15,457 nt of DNA, taken from positions 1 to 15,457 of the forward strand of contig DAINCF010000125.1 of assembly GCA_036732565.1 (NCBI GenBank), given 5' to 3'. The notes under the pieces were generated by a model that saw only the letters and a program-made list of their open reading frames with translations, had not been told where the DNA came from and made no database searches. This document shows, piece after piece, positions 1 to 6,152 of this stretch. The stretch comes from JAIVJN01 sp036732565 (lineage in GTDB: Bacteria > Acidobacteriota > Vicinamibacteria > Vicinamibacterales > UBA2999). The stretch's first letter is position 1. Every line of letters starts with the position of its first letter. Both the position numbers and the translations under genes were made by a program.

Positions 1-390
1 GTGGAGTTGCGCCACGTCGAGCCGCTCGATGCGGCCGAGGACGCCCAGCGCCAGCTCCTGCGGCGCGCCGCGATCGAGCGCCGCGCTCAGCAGGTCGCGT
101 GCGCGATCGACGTCGCCACTCTGGAACGCCTCGATCCCCTGATGCGCCAACGCCTCGGACTCGCGCTGCCGCTCGGCTTGCGCACTGCGCGCCCGCTCGA
201 TGTACGCCCGGGCGCGGCCGTGCTGGCGATCGACGAAGAGCACGCGCGTCCACAGATTGATGGCCTGCTCGTAGTCCCCGGCAAAGTAGCGATCGAGTCC
301 GGAGAGCAAGAGCTGCTCGATGCGGGCTTCACGCTCGGAGGGACTGAGCGCGCTGATGGGCCGCTGGTCAGAGCGAAGCGGATCGGACAT
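1..390 (-). CDS. TPR-type repeat protein, N-terminal 130 residues (runs off the left edge)
   Basis: The minus-strand frame from ATG at 390 stays open for all 130 codons to the window edge, so the C-terminus lies outside. The protein starts MSDPLRSDQRPISALSPSER and is rich in Ala, Arg, Glu and Leu. Two helix-turn-helix units resemble tetratricopeptide repeats: residues about 27-60 (GLDRYFAGDYEQAINLWTRV) and about 80-113 (ALAHQGIEAFQSGDVDRARD). TPR units usually mediate protein-protein contacts; no partner can be named. There is no signal peptide in the visible part, so it is probably cytoplasmic or binds a membrane complex. An in-frame TAG two codons upstream makes this ATG the first possible start. 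No good Shine-Dalgarno is close to it. The gene lies downstream of an extended -10 promoter at 503-511. The overlapping plus-strand frame of 150 codons is its antisense shadow. Confidence 0.8.
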   Translation of the reverse strand, partial: MSDPLRSDQRPISALSPSEREARIEQLLLSGLDRYFAGDYEQAINLWTRVLFVDRQHGRARAYIERARSAQAERQRESEALAHQGIEAFQSGDVDRARDLLSAALDRGAPQELALGVLGRIERLDVAQLH

Positions 391-393
391 GGG

Positions 394-460
394 CTAGCGA
401 GGCTCCGCCGGGAGCGGCGAAAAAACATGAGCAACGCGGCTCCGCCTCGCTAGGAGCCGC
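394..460 (-). other. Structured leader of the TPR gene, with competing inverted repeats
   Basis: Two pairings exclude each other in the minus-strand transcript. In one, GCGGCTCC at 436-443 pairs perfectly with GGAGCCGC at 453-460. In the other, CTAGCGAGGC at 394-403, just before the start codon, pairs perfectly with GCCTCGCTAG at 444-453, which forms the loop and one arm base of the first hairpin. The nonamer GGCTCCGCC also occurs twice, at 401-409 and 438-446. The pairings are seen directly; a regulatory role is inference, and a decayed mobile palindrome is an equally good explanation. Confidence 0.4.
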
Positions 461-468
461 ATCGTTTT

Positions 469-487
469 GCCCCGCCTCTGGCGGGGC
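469..487. repeat. Perfect GC-rich hairpin
   Basis: GCCCCGCC and GGCGGGGC form an 8-bp stem with a 3-base loop. In the minus-strand direction it would lie near the 5' end of the TPR-gene transcript. No T-run follows on either strand, so I do not call it a terminator. Confidence 0.5.
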
Positions 488-502
488 GAACAAGTCCTGT
501 GA

Positions 503-511
503 ATTATAGCA
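503..511 (-). promoter_or_regulatory. Extended -10 promoter for the TPR gene
   Basis: Read on the minus strand the site is TGCTATAAT, which is a full TATAAT hexamer with the TGn extension. No good -35 hexamer lies 17 bases upstream, which extended -10 promoters tolerate. It sits just downstream of the terminator at 528-556 and about 115 bases before the TPR start, so the leader would be about 105 nt. Confidence 0.6.
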
Positions 512-523
512 GTTACAGAAACG

Positions 524-556
524 AAAAGGGCCCGGCAGGACGTGTCTGCCGGGCCC
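524..556 (-). terminator. Rho-independent terminator behind the TonB receptor remnant
   Basis: On the minus strand an 11-bp perfect stem (GGGCCCGGCAG with CTGCCGGGCCC, at 528-538 and 546-556) with a 7-base loop is followed by TTTTCGTTT. It lies 50 bases past the stop of the pseudogene at 606. It is nearly the same as the terminator at 2582-2621 behind the intact receptor, including the flanking AAGCCAACCT. Confidence 0.85.
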
Positions 557-605
557 ACAAGCCAACCTGTTCTACGAGCCGGCCAAAGGCGGCCCGCAGA
601 AACTC

Positions 606-1045
606 TTAGAAGCGCGCCCCGAACGACACGAGGAAGGTGCGCGCGTAGAGCGCCGTGCCACCAGGCGAGGTGGACGAGCGCGGGTAGTGGGCAATCGCCG
701 TGCCGCGACCGAAGTTGGCGCCGCGGGTGAACTCCGTCGCCAACCCGTTCGCGTCCACAGGACCCGACGCGTCGGGCGTCACACTGGTGTTGAACGTCAC
801 CAAGTTGTCGTTGTTGAAGACGTTTGTAGAGCTCGAATCACCAATGGACGGAAGGTTTGGAACATGCGAATTTGATAACCGGCGGCGATGTAGAGCAGGG
901 TGGCCCTCGAAATTCGACCCTCGCCGAGGCCGCTGACGAAAATTGTCTATCAGCAGCGGGTGGAGCGAAGACTTCGCGCGAGCTGGATGTCGCTGAAGTC
1001 GACGTCCGCCATCCGGCTGCCCGAGATTAGCTGCGCATTGTAGCG
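606..1045 (-). pseudogene. Decayed 3' fragment of an Oar-like TonB-dependent receptor
   Basis: Three minus-strand frames must be joined to recover homology with the C-terminus of the intact receptor at 2668-5589. First, from about 1045, comes RYNAQLISG...DFSDIQLAR, which aligns without gaps to RYDSPLTFS...EFSDIQLAR and then hits a TGA. A second frame carries TIF, GEGR and AAGYQIRMFQTFRP, matching TIF, GEGR and SVGYQIPVFRSLRP. After a one-base insertion in TAC-AAAC-GTC, a third frame runs NVFNNDNLVTFN to the terminal GARF and TAA at 606. In this last 72-residue stretch I count 44 identities by hand. The N-terminal nine tenths are gone, and the fragment ends about 20 bases from the stop of the dsbA-like gene. 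It cannot encode a barrel. The homology continues past the stop into the terminator, so the whole 3' end was duplicated. Confidence 0.88.
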
Positions 1046-1066
1046 CCCACAACCAGGACTCGCCCG

Positions 1067-1759
1067 TCAGTCAGAGAGCTCAACGAGAGCCGCTTTCAGG
1101 GCTTTCTCGAAGACGCCGTACGGCTGAGCGCCGTTGATGCGCCTGAAGGCTCGAATCCGGCCGTCGGCTGCGCGAGAACCGAGCAGGAAGGTAGGCGTTG
1201 CAGTGATGCCCAGTCGCGCCGCCTCGGCTTGATCGTCCTTCACACGACCGCTCATAAAACCATTCAGGCAATTCGCAAACTGGTCGCTGTTCAACCCCAA
1301 CTCGTGTCCGCGCGCCAGCAAGTCTGCAATGGCCAGATTGTTTTGCGCCGCGAATAGCGACCGCCGCATCGGCAGGAACCGTCCTTGTTCATGGGCGCAG
1401 GCCGCAGCTTCTGCCGCCTTGAAAGCAGATAAGTGCAACGCGTCCACTGGCATGTTGCGAAACATGTATGAGACCATGCCGGTCTCTACAAATTCACTCT
1501 CGAGTCGGCTATAAGTCTCTGCGTCGTACTTCCCACAGAATGGGCATTCAAAGTCCGAAAATTCAATCAAGACGACCTTTGCGGCTGTATCTCCCCAGAC
1601 TATCTGACTCGGTCTCGCTTCGACTGGGACGATGTCTTCGACTGCTGCGGGTGTCGCGCGGGCCGCAGCCCGATCCGGCTCTCTCCTTGACAGTGTCCAC
1701 AGTACGACAACCGTAGTGACAATCATCGCTATAGACGCACGCGGTCCAGAACGACCCAC
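1067..1759 (-). CDS. DsbA-like thiol-disulfide oxidoreductase, membrane-anchored
   Basis: A thioredoxin-fold protein of 230 residues that most resembles the Thioredoxin_4/DsbA-like family. The active site is CPFC at 72-75 after FSDFE. The cis-proline loop is TATPTF with Pro189. A second cysteine pair, Cys121 and Cys164, fits the extra disulfide seen in BdbD-type members. Residues about 9-23 form one hydrophobic segment after basic residues, so the domain probably faces the periplasm on an N-terminal anchor. Such enzymes oxidise or isomerise disulfides in exported proteins. The start is GTG at 1759; an in-frame TGA lies 16 codons upstream and I see no Shine-Dalgarno, so the start is less certain than the domain. 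The gene lies 234 bases downstream of a ten-cysteine exported protein on the same strand, an obvious candidate substrate. It lies in DNA of lower GC than the rest of the window. Confidence 0.9.
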   Translation of the reverse strand: MGRSGPRASIAMIVTTVVVLWTLSRREPDRAAARATPAAVEDIVPVEARPSQIVWGDTAAKVVLIEFSDFECPFCGKYDAETYSRLESEFVETGMVSYMFRNMPVDALHLSAFKAAEAAACAHEQGRFLPMRRSLFAAQNNLAIADLLARGHELGLNSDQFANCLNGFMSGRVKDDQAEAARLGITATPTFLLGSRAADGRIRAFRRINGAQPYGVFEKALKAALVELSD

Positions 1760-1874
1760 GTAGAAGGCATCGGCTTCATCCCGGGTCCGACATCAGAAGG
1801 CCTGAGACACAAATAGCTAACATTTGCTCAGCTTCTGAATGAGAACTGTCACAATTGACGAATTCCCAACTATG

Positions 1875-1920
1875 CACCGATGCCGACCGGTGCGCCCCAG
1901 GGCTGCAGTCGACATCGGTG
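1875..1920 (-). repeat. Long stem-loop between the Cys-rich gene and the dsbA-like gene
   Basis: CACCGATG at 1875-1882 pairs with CATCGGTG at 1913-1920. After one mismatch CGAC pairs with GTCG, and inside that TGC-GCCC can pair with GGGC-TGCA across one bulge. No T-run follows on the minus strand, so it is not a standard terminator. It could be an mRNA processing or stability element between two cotranscribed genes, or part of an operator for the dsbA-like gene. Confidence 0.5.
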
Positions 1921-1993
1921 AAAACTGTCCGTCACTGAGGGCCGCCTTCAGGGGAGCCGATCTGGGAGTTTTGGACAGACATACCGGCCAATG

Positions 1994-2359
1994 CTAGCAG
2001 CCATAGTACCCGCAGAAGCTCGGCCAGAAGCAATGCGAGTCCCCTCCCTGCACTCTGGACTCACCGCCCTGATTGGTGCACGCACCGGCCACGCTCTCCT
2101 TACACGCCGTAAAATACGAGGGCTCAACCCCGGTGCAGTCACATGACACCCTAGCGCGAGAAGTCCCGTCATCGCAGTCGTACCCGAAGACTTGGGCACC
2201 ATCGTAGTTCCCACAGACTCCTACTACCCAGGCCACGTCTTGAGAGCAAAAGCTTTGGCTTGCAGAAACTCGAGCAGCGGACAGTGGCATATTGCTCAAG
2301 AACATCAGAAGTCCGATGACTCCCGTCAATTTGACCGTCACAGACATTTGAGCGGACAT
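1994..2359 (-). CDS. Small exported cysteine-rich protein, unknown family
   Basis: This 121-residue protein has a Sec-type signal: basic Lys10, hydrophobic core LTGVIGLLMF, then LSAARVSA with likely cleavage near residue 28 or 33. The mature part holds ten cysteines (38, 49, 62, 73, 75, 86, 94, 110, 116, 121), spaced along the whole chain; the last residue is Cys, in FCGYYGC. It is rich in Gly, Ser, Asp and aromatic residues and has only one Lys after the signal. The even cysteine count and export suggest a compact disulfide-bonded fold. There is no lipobox, no second membrane segment and no CxxCH heme motif. I do not recognise the family; toxin, metal binder, surface peptide or inhibitor are all possible. 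The start is firm: GGAGGGG at 2363-2369 lies 3 bases before the ATG. The dsbA-like gene follows on the same strand. GC and codon use look lower than in the flanking core genes. Confidence 0.8.
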   Translation of the reverse strand: MSAQMSVTVKLTGVIGLLMFLSNMPLSAARVSASQSFCSQDVAWVVGVCGNYDGAQVFGYDCDDGTSRARVSCDCTGVEPSYFTACKESVAGACTNQGGESRVQGGDSHCFWPSFCGYYGC

Positions 2360-2382
2360 TCGCCCCTCCGATTCGTCAAGGG

Positions 2383-2410
2383 AAATGACGAAACATAGAC
2401 GACGTCATTT
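2383..2410. promoter_or_regulatory. 8-12-8 inverted repeat, operator or mRNA hairpin for the Cys-rich gene
   Basis: AAATGACG at 2383-2390 and CGTCATTT at 2403-2410 are perfect inverted copies 12 bases apart. Half-site centres are 20 bp apart, about two helical turns, as expected for a dimeric regulator. The site lies between the promoter candidate and the Shine-Dalgarno, 24-51 bases before the start codon. As RNA it would be an 8-bp stem with a 12-base loop ending 14 bases before the Shine-Dalgarno. Confidence 0.55.
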
Positions 2411-2432
2411 GAGAGGTGGTCGATCGTGATGG

Positions 2433-2461
2433 AGCCTATGGCGCGCAAATGGGTCTGTCAA
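2433..2461 (-). promoter_or_regulatory. Sigma-70-like promoter candidate for the Cys-rich gene
   Basis: On the minus strand a perfect TTGACA (2461-2456) is followed after 17 bases by TAGGCT (2438-2433), which keeps T, A and the final T of the -10 consensus. Transcription would begin near 2426, giving a leader of about 65 nt that contains the inverted repeat at 2383-2410. Confidence 0.45.
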
Positions 2462-2581
2462 GCCCTTGAGTGCATGGCTCGTCTGAGGCAATGGCGTTCA
2501 CGACGAGACACCAATGGACAATGAGGGAGTCAAGTGATGATGAGAGAACTCAGTCGCCATGTTCTGGCACGGCCGAAAGTC

Positions 2582-2621
2582 AAAGAAAGAAAGGGCCCGG
2601 CAGGACATGCCTACCGGGCCC
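2582..2621 (-). terminator. Rho-independent terminator of the TonB receptor gene
   Basis: On the minus strand GGGCCCGG pairs with CCGGGCCC (2614-2621 with 2593-2600). The stem extends through three more pairs beyond one mismatch and is followed by CTTTCTTTCTTTG. It lies 46 bases past the receptor stop and is a sister copy of the terminator at 524-556. Confidence 0.85.
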
Positions 2622-2667
2622 CAAGCCAACCTAGATCTGCGGGCCGGCCAAGGCGGCCGCAACACTC

Positions 2668-5589
2668 CTAGAACCGCACGCCTACGGACATCAGGAACGT
2701 GCGCGCGAATACCGCGGTCGACCCGAAAACGCGCGTCGCCTGCGGATAACTGCTTGCGGCGGTCGCCCGCCCGAAGTTGGCATCGCGAACGTACTGGGTC
2801 GGAATGCCGTTCGCGTCCACCGGACCGCTGCCATCCGGATTCACGGTCGTATTGAAACCGACCAGGGACTGGTTGTTGAACACGTTGTACAGCTCGAACT
2901 TCGCCCACGGCCGAAGGCTCCGGAACACTGGGATCTGGTAGCCGACCGAAAGGTCGAACTGCGTCGCGCTCTCGAACCGCCCCTCGCCACGCTCACCATA
3001 GAAGATCGTCTGGTCGCTTGGTGGGCTCGCGTAACCAGGTTCGCGCGCGAGCTGAATATCGCTGAATTCCACGCCCGCTGTTTGGAAGCTGAAAGTCAGC
3101 GGCGAGTCGTAGCGCATGATCAGGCCGACATCGACCGCTCCGATCCGGCTGAAATCCAGCGTGTAGGTCGTCCACGCCCGCACCTTGTGGCGCTGGAAAT
3201 CATTCAGTCGCCCCTCCGGGAAGTTGCGCTCTGGGGCATAGATTTCCGGATAGTCTCCCAGCAGGCCAACGGCCCCTGGCTGACTGGGCGCCTCGCCCTC
3301 GATATTTCCGTCATTCTTCAGCTGAACGGTCCAATGTGCGTTTACCGCCCATTTGCTGGTCAGACGGTAGTTGCCCTGCATGATGAGCGCCTGATAATCG
3401 CGAATCGCATCGTCGCCGCTGTTGCGGAACGTGATGTTGTCGAACGTGCCGAAGTCGACCCCATCTCGGACCACTGTCGTCCGGCCATTGAGCGTCGGAT
3501 TGTCGATATAGTCTTCGAAGAACCCGCTCAGGCTCCGCCACTGATACGTGCCCTTGACGGCGCCCTTCTCGCCCAGTTGGCGGGCCAGCGACAACGTGAA
3601 CTCCGAGTTGATCGGCGAGTGCAGCCCGTCCTCGAAGAAAACGTTCGCGGTCGGGAACTGCCCTGTCACCAGGCGATAGTTCGCTAGGTTGAAGCCAGGC
3701 GCGAAATCGCGGCCCGTGCCTGCGGGTCCCGCGTACTGCGAGAGCAGCAAACTCGGGTTCCCGACGTTGGTGTTGCCCGCGAATTGCGCTTCCGAGTATT
3801 TGCCGGCGTATCGAGCATAGGTCGCCTGAATCGTGGTGGCACCCGTGCCCGACAGATCGTAGGTCGCGCCAAGACGCGGCACCCACGTGTCGGTGTCGAC
3901 ACCGGTGATGTCGCCCGTGGCCTCACTTCGCACGCGCTCGTAGCGCACGCCAACATCAAACGTCAGCCGCGTTCCTGCCGCCCAACGGTCGTGCGCGTAG
4001 AACGATTGCGTCGTGATGTCGAGTGTAGCGCCGCGAGTCGGCAGCCAGTTCTGCAACAACGTCGTGCCCGGCACGAACACCGGAATCAGTCGCTGGCTAC
4101 TGTCCAGAACGGGCGCTCCGTTCTCGACCAGATAGTCCGACTGGAACACGTAGTTGGTGGCGCTCTGCGAGTTGCCGCCCGTGTTGGTGCTCTGGAAGTT
4201 CTCATAGCCGAACTTGAAGTCGTGGCTACCAGCGCTTGGCGTCGTCAAGAAGTAGGAGACGCTGGCGGCCACCTGCCGGTTATTCCGATCCTCGGGATCG
4301 GTCGAGTCGAAGTACGGCGCGTTGAAGAAGCGATTGTTCTGTGTGCCGGTCAGCCGGCCGCGGCTGATGAAGGGCGAATCGAGGATATTCGTCGACGTGC
4401 CGCCGGTGTTCCGGAAGCCGAATTCTCGACGCGAGATCTGTAGCGTCGCAAATAGCTTGTCCGTCAGGACACCGCGCCAGCCGCCGACGACCAGATCGTT
4501 GGGCAGCGACCGAGTGATGATCGTTGACAGATCGGCGCTGTTGGGAATCGCCGTCTGAGTCTGATCAGTGCTGTTCCGGAGGTAGCTCGCGTAAACCGTT
4601 TGATTGGGCGCGACCGTGCTGGTCCCTTTAATTTCGAATCGCTTATTGTCGGTCGTTTGGTCGAAGACCGCTGTAGAGACCGGCAGCGTTGTCGGATTCG
4701 CGCTCGATTCCAGCCGCCCCGCGTGGAAGAACCACAGACGGTCCCTCATAACCGGACCTCCGAAGGTCCACTCGTAGATGTCGCTGACCGGACCCGTGCG
4801 CGGGGTGGTCTCGAACGGCGTTTCCTTCGTCCAAGACGGCTTCCACAGGTTGCTGCGGAAGCTGCCGGAGAACGTGTTGCCGCCGCTCTTCGTTACGGCG
4901 TTGACGACGCCGCCGCTGAATCGACCGTACTCGGCCGATATGCCAGACGTCAGTACTTGGACTTCTTCGATCGCATCTTCGATGAAGAGATTGTTAGGAT
5001 TCGCAAAGATGTTGTCAGCGACGTCGACGCCGTCGACCATGAACTGATTATCGAACGCGAAACCGCCGGAGATCGTGAGCTGGCCAGCGTTCGGCGTGTT
5101 GTCCGTCAACCCCGGCGCCAGCTCCGCGACGCCTTGAAGCGACCGGCCGGTCGCCAACCGGTCAATGTTTTCCATGCGGTAGTTCGCGCCGCCCGTCGTG
5201 GTAGTCACGAGCGTTGGCAGTTCGGCGGTCACGGTCACTTGCTCCGTGACGGTGGCTAATTGCATCTTGGCATCGACGCGAGCCGTCAGGCCGAGGTCGA
5301 CGCGCTGCGTCGCCTCGACGGTCCGCATCCCACCCAGCTCGAACTGCAGCGTGTAGTCGCCCGGCGGCAACCCACGCACGACAAACACGCCATTCGTATC
5401 GCTGACGGACGTCCGCGCGCCCTGCAGCGCCGGCGACGTGACCGTCACGGTTACACCCGGCAGGACCAGGCCATCCGCGTCGACGACGGTGCCGGTCAAT
5501 ACACCGGTCTGGACGCCCTGACCGTACGCCGTGCCACCGAATGCCAGCGTGAGCAACACGACGAGGCCGCGCGCCACGTTCTTCAACAT
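2668..5589 (-). CDS. Oar-like TonB-dependent outer-membrane receptor
   Basis: A 973-residue outer-membrane protein. In order: signal peptide 1-24 (MLKNVARGLVVLLTLAFGGT, AYG-Q cleavage); a carboxypeptidase-regulatory-like beta-sandwich about 28-112 (GTVVDADGLVLPGVTVTVTS, then GLPPGDYTLQF); a plug domain about 125-245 (FMVDGVDVADN; ISAEYGRFSGGVVNAVTKSG); and a beta-barrel to the C-terminus, ending FLMSVGVRF with the terminal Phe of barrel proteins. This resembles the Oar/TonB-dependent group that is abundant in Acidobacteriota and myxobacteria. Such receptors take up large or scarce substrates, or export protein in Oar's case, with TonB energy. The substrate cannot be read here. The start is the ATG at 5589 with GGAGA-rich sequence just upstream; a longer frame to 5685 lacks a signal peptide at its start. 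A terminator follows the stop. A broken paralogue lies at 606-1045. Confidence 0.93.
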   Translation of the reverse strand: MLKNVARGLVVLLTLAFGGTAYGQGVQTGVLTGTVVDADGLVLPGVTVTVTSPALQGARTSVSDTNGVFVVRGLPPGDYTLQFELGGMRTVEATQRVDLGLTARVDAKMQLATVTEQVTVTAELPTLVTTTTGGANYRMENIDRLATGRSLQGVAELAPGLTDNTPNAGQLTISGGFAFDNQFMVDGVDVADNIFANPNNLFIEDAIEEVQVLTSGISAEYGRFSGGVVNAVTKSGGNTFSGSFRSNLWKPSWTKETPFETTPRTGPVSDIYEWTFGGPVMRDRLWFFHAGRLESSANPTTLPVSTAVFDQTTDNKRFEIKGTSTVAPNQTVYASYLRNSTDQTQTAIPNSADLSTIITRSLPNDLVVGGWRGVLTDKLFATLQISRREFGFRNTGGTSTNILDSPFISRGRLTGTQNNRFFNAPYFDSTDPEDRNNRQVAASVSYFLTTPSAGSHDFKFGYENFQSTNTGGNSQSATNYVFQSDYLVENGAPVLDSSQRLIPVFVPGTTLLQNWLPTRGATLDITTQSFYAHDRWAAGTRLTFDVGVRYERVRSEATGDITGVDTDTWVPRLGATYDLSGTGATTIQATYARYAGKYSEAQFAGNTNVGNPSLLLSQYAGPAGTGRDFAPGFNLANYRLVTGQFPTANVFFEDGLHSPINSEFTLSLARQLGEKGAVKGTYQWRSLSGFFEDYIDNPTLNGRTTVVRDGVDFGTFDNITFRNSGDDAIRDYQALIMQGNYRLTSKWAVNAHWTVQLKNDGNIEGEAPSQPGAVGLLGDYPEIYAPERNFPEGRLNDFQRHKVRAWTTYTLDFSRIGAVDVGLIMRYDSPLTFSFQTAGVEFSDIQLAREPGYASPPSDQTIFYGERGEGRFESATQFDLSVGYQIPVFRSLRPWAKFELYNVFNNQSLVGFNTTVNPDGSGPVDANGIPTQYVRDANFGRATAASSYPQATRVFGSTAVFARTFLMSVGVRF

Positions 5590-5903
5590 GTCTCCATCTC
5601 CTCTCCGGACCCATGGGGACGGGCCGAACCAGCTACCAACGACAGTCGTCCAGCGGTGATTCGCCACCGCTGGACCGCAATTCATATCAATCGTTCAAGC
5701 TTCCGCCCCGTCTATAACAAACCCGGTACCAAGCTGCCGCGTTCTGCCCCACCCGCTTCAAACACAACAGAAGGCTGTTTCAGGCCTGAATTGTCGTCAA
5801 GTCGCCCGGGCCCACGGTTCGTCCCAGGGGTCGATCCAATGGGATGAATAGACCCCGTGCTGGGATGCGTGGGGAATTCAAAGAAATGGTTGGTGAAGTC
5901 ACG
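5590..5903. other. Divergent intergenic region, receptor side
   Basis: No gene is seen. Next to the receptor start is its purine-rich Shine-Dalgarno, then a perfect hairpin at 5648-5675. A 12-bp palindrome, TTCAGGCCTGAA, lies at 5779-5790 close to a minus-strand TTGACG (5800-5795), but I find no -10 hexamer at the right distance. No promoter can be called with confidence for the receptor or for ftcD. Confidence 0.5.
5648..5675 (-). repeat. Perfect hairpin in the receptor leader region
   Basis: GTCCAGCGGTG (5648-5658) and CACCGCTGGAC (5665-5675) form an 11-bp perfect stem with a 6-base loop, 59 bases upstream of the receptor start codon. No T-run follows in the minus direction. It could be a 5' stabilising hairpin or a binding site. 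Confidence 0.55.
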
Positions 5904-6125
5904 GGTGCCTAGGTGCCTGGGTGCCTGGGTGCCTGGAGTGCCGGGGTGCTTCGTGCCTGGGGCGAGGTGCCACGGTGCTTCACACCTGCGGGCCTTGTGC
6001 GACCCTCTGCGCTCAGCAGTTGACTGCCCGTACTAGGCACCGTGGCACCAGGCACCGAGGCACCAAGCACGAGGCACCAAGCACACAGGCACTCCAGGCA
6101 CCGAGGCACCGAGGCACCCAGGCAT
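5904..6125. repeat. Inverted array of GGTGCCT / AGGCACC units
   Basis: The left arm (5904-5980) is built of GGTGCCT units, often eight bases apart (GGTGCCTA, GGTGCCTG). The right arm (about 6034-6125) is built of the complement, AGGCACC with A, G or C joints. The arms are not merely similar in composition: CTGGAGTGCC and GGTGCCACGGTGC in the left arm have complementary counterparts at matching places in the right arm. A 52-base centre without the unit (5981-6033) separates them. This would form a long imperfect cruciform or RNA hairpin just before ftcD. Frames through it give only repetitive Ala-Pro-Arg-His peptides and are not genes. Confidence 0.8.
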
Positions 6126-6152
6126 GTGCACTTATGTTTTGATAGAGCCCAC

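Larger units (their letters stand above)
2360..2592. other. Intergenic region upstream of the Cys-rich gene
   Basis: No gene is seen here. The part next to the Cys-rich gene holds its Shine-Dalgarno, an inverted repeat and a promoter candidate, listed separately. A 12-base palindrome with arms TCAAG and CTTGA (2458-2469) overlaps the -35 hexamer. From about 2470 to the terminator at 2593 I see no further signal. Base composition is more AT-rich than in the core genes. Confidence 0.6.

Noticed and set aside
1..453. Plus-strand open frame of 150 codons starting GTG at base 1
   Set aside because: It is the exact antisense of a better minus-strand frame with TPR-like helices, a clear ATG and a promoter.
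469..487. Intrinsic terminator
   Set aside because: The stem is good, but neither strand has a T-run after it, and it lies downstream of a promoter.
1994..2359. Lipoprotein or c-type cytochrome for the Cys-rich protein
   Set aside because: There is no lipobox Cys directly after the hydrophobic core and no CxxCH motif.
5590..5685. Longer receptor start at 5685
   Set aside because: It would bury the signal peptide 32 residues inside the protein; the ATG at 5589 has its own Shine-Dalgarno.
5904..6125. CRISPR array
   Set aside because: The units are 7-8 bases without spacers, occur in inverted blocks, and no cas gene is near.
6042..6152. Upstream start for ftcD at 6042
   Set aside because: The 37 extra residues come from the repeat array, and the FtcD family N-terminus begins at 6153.
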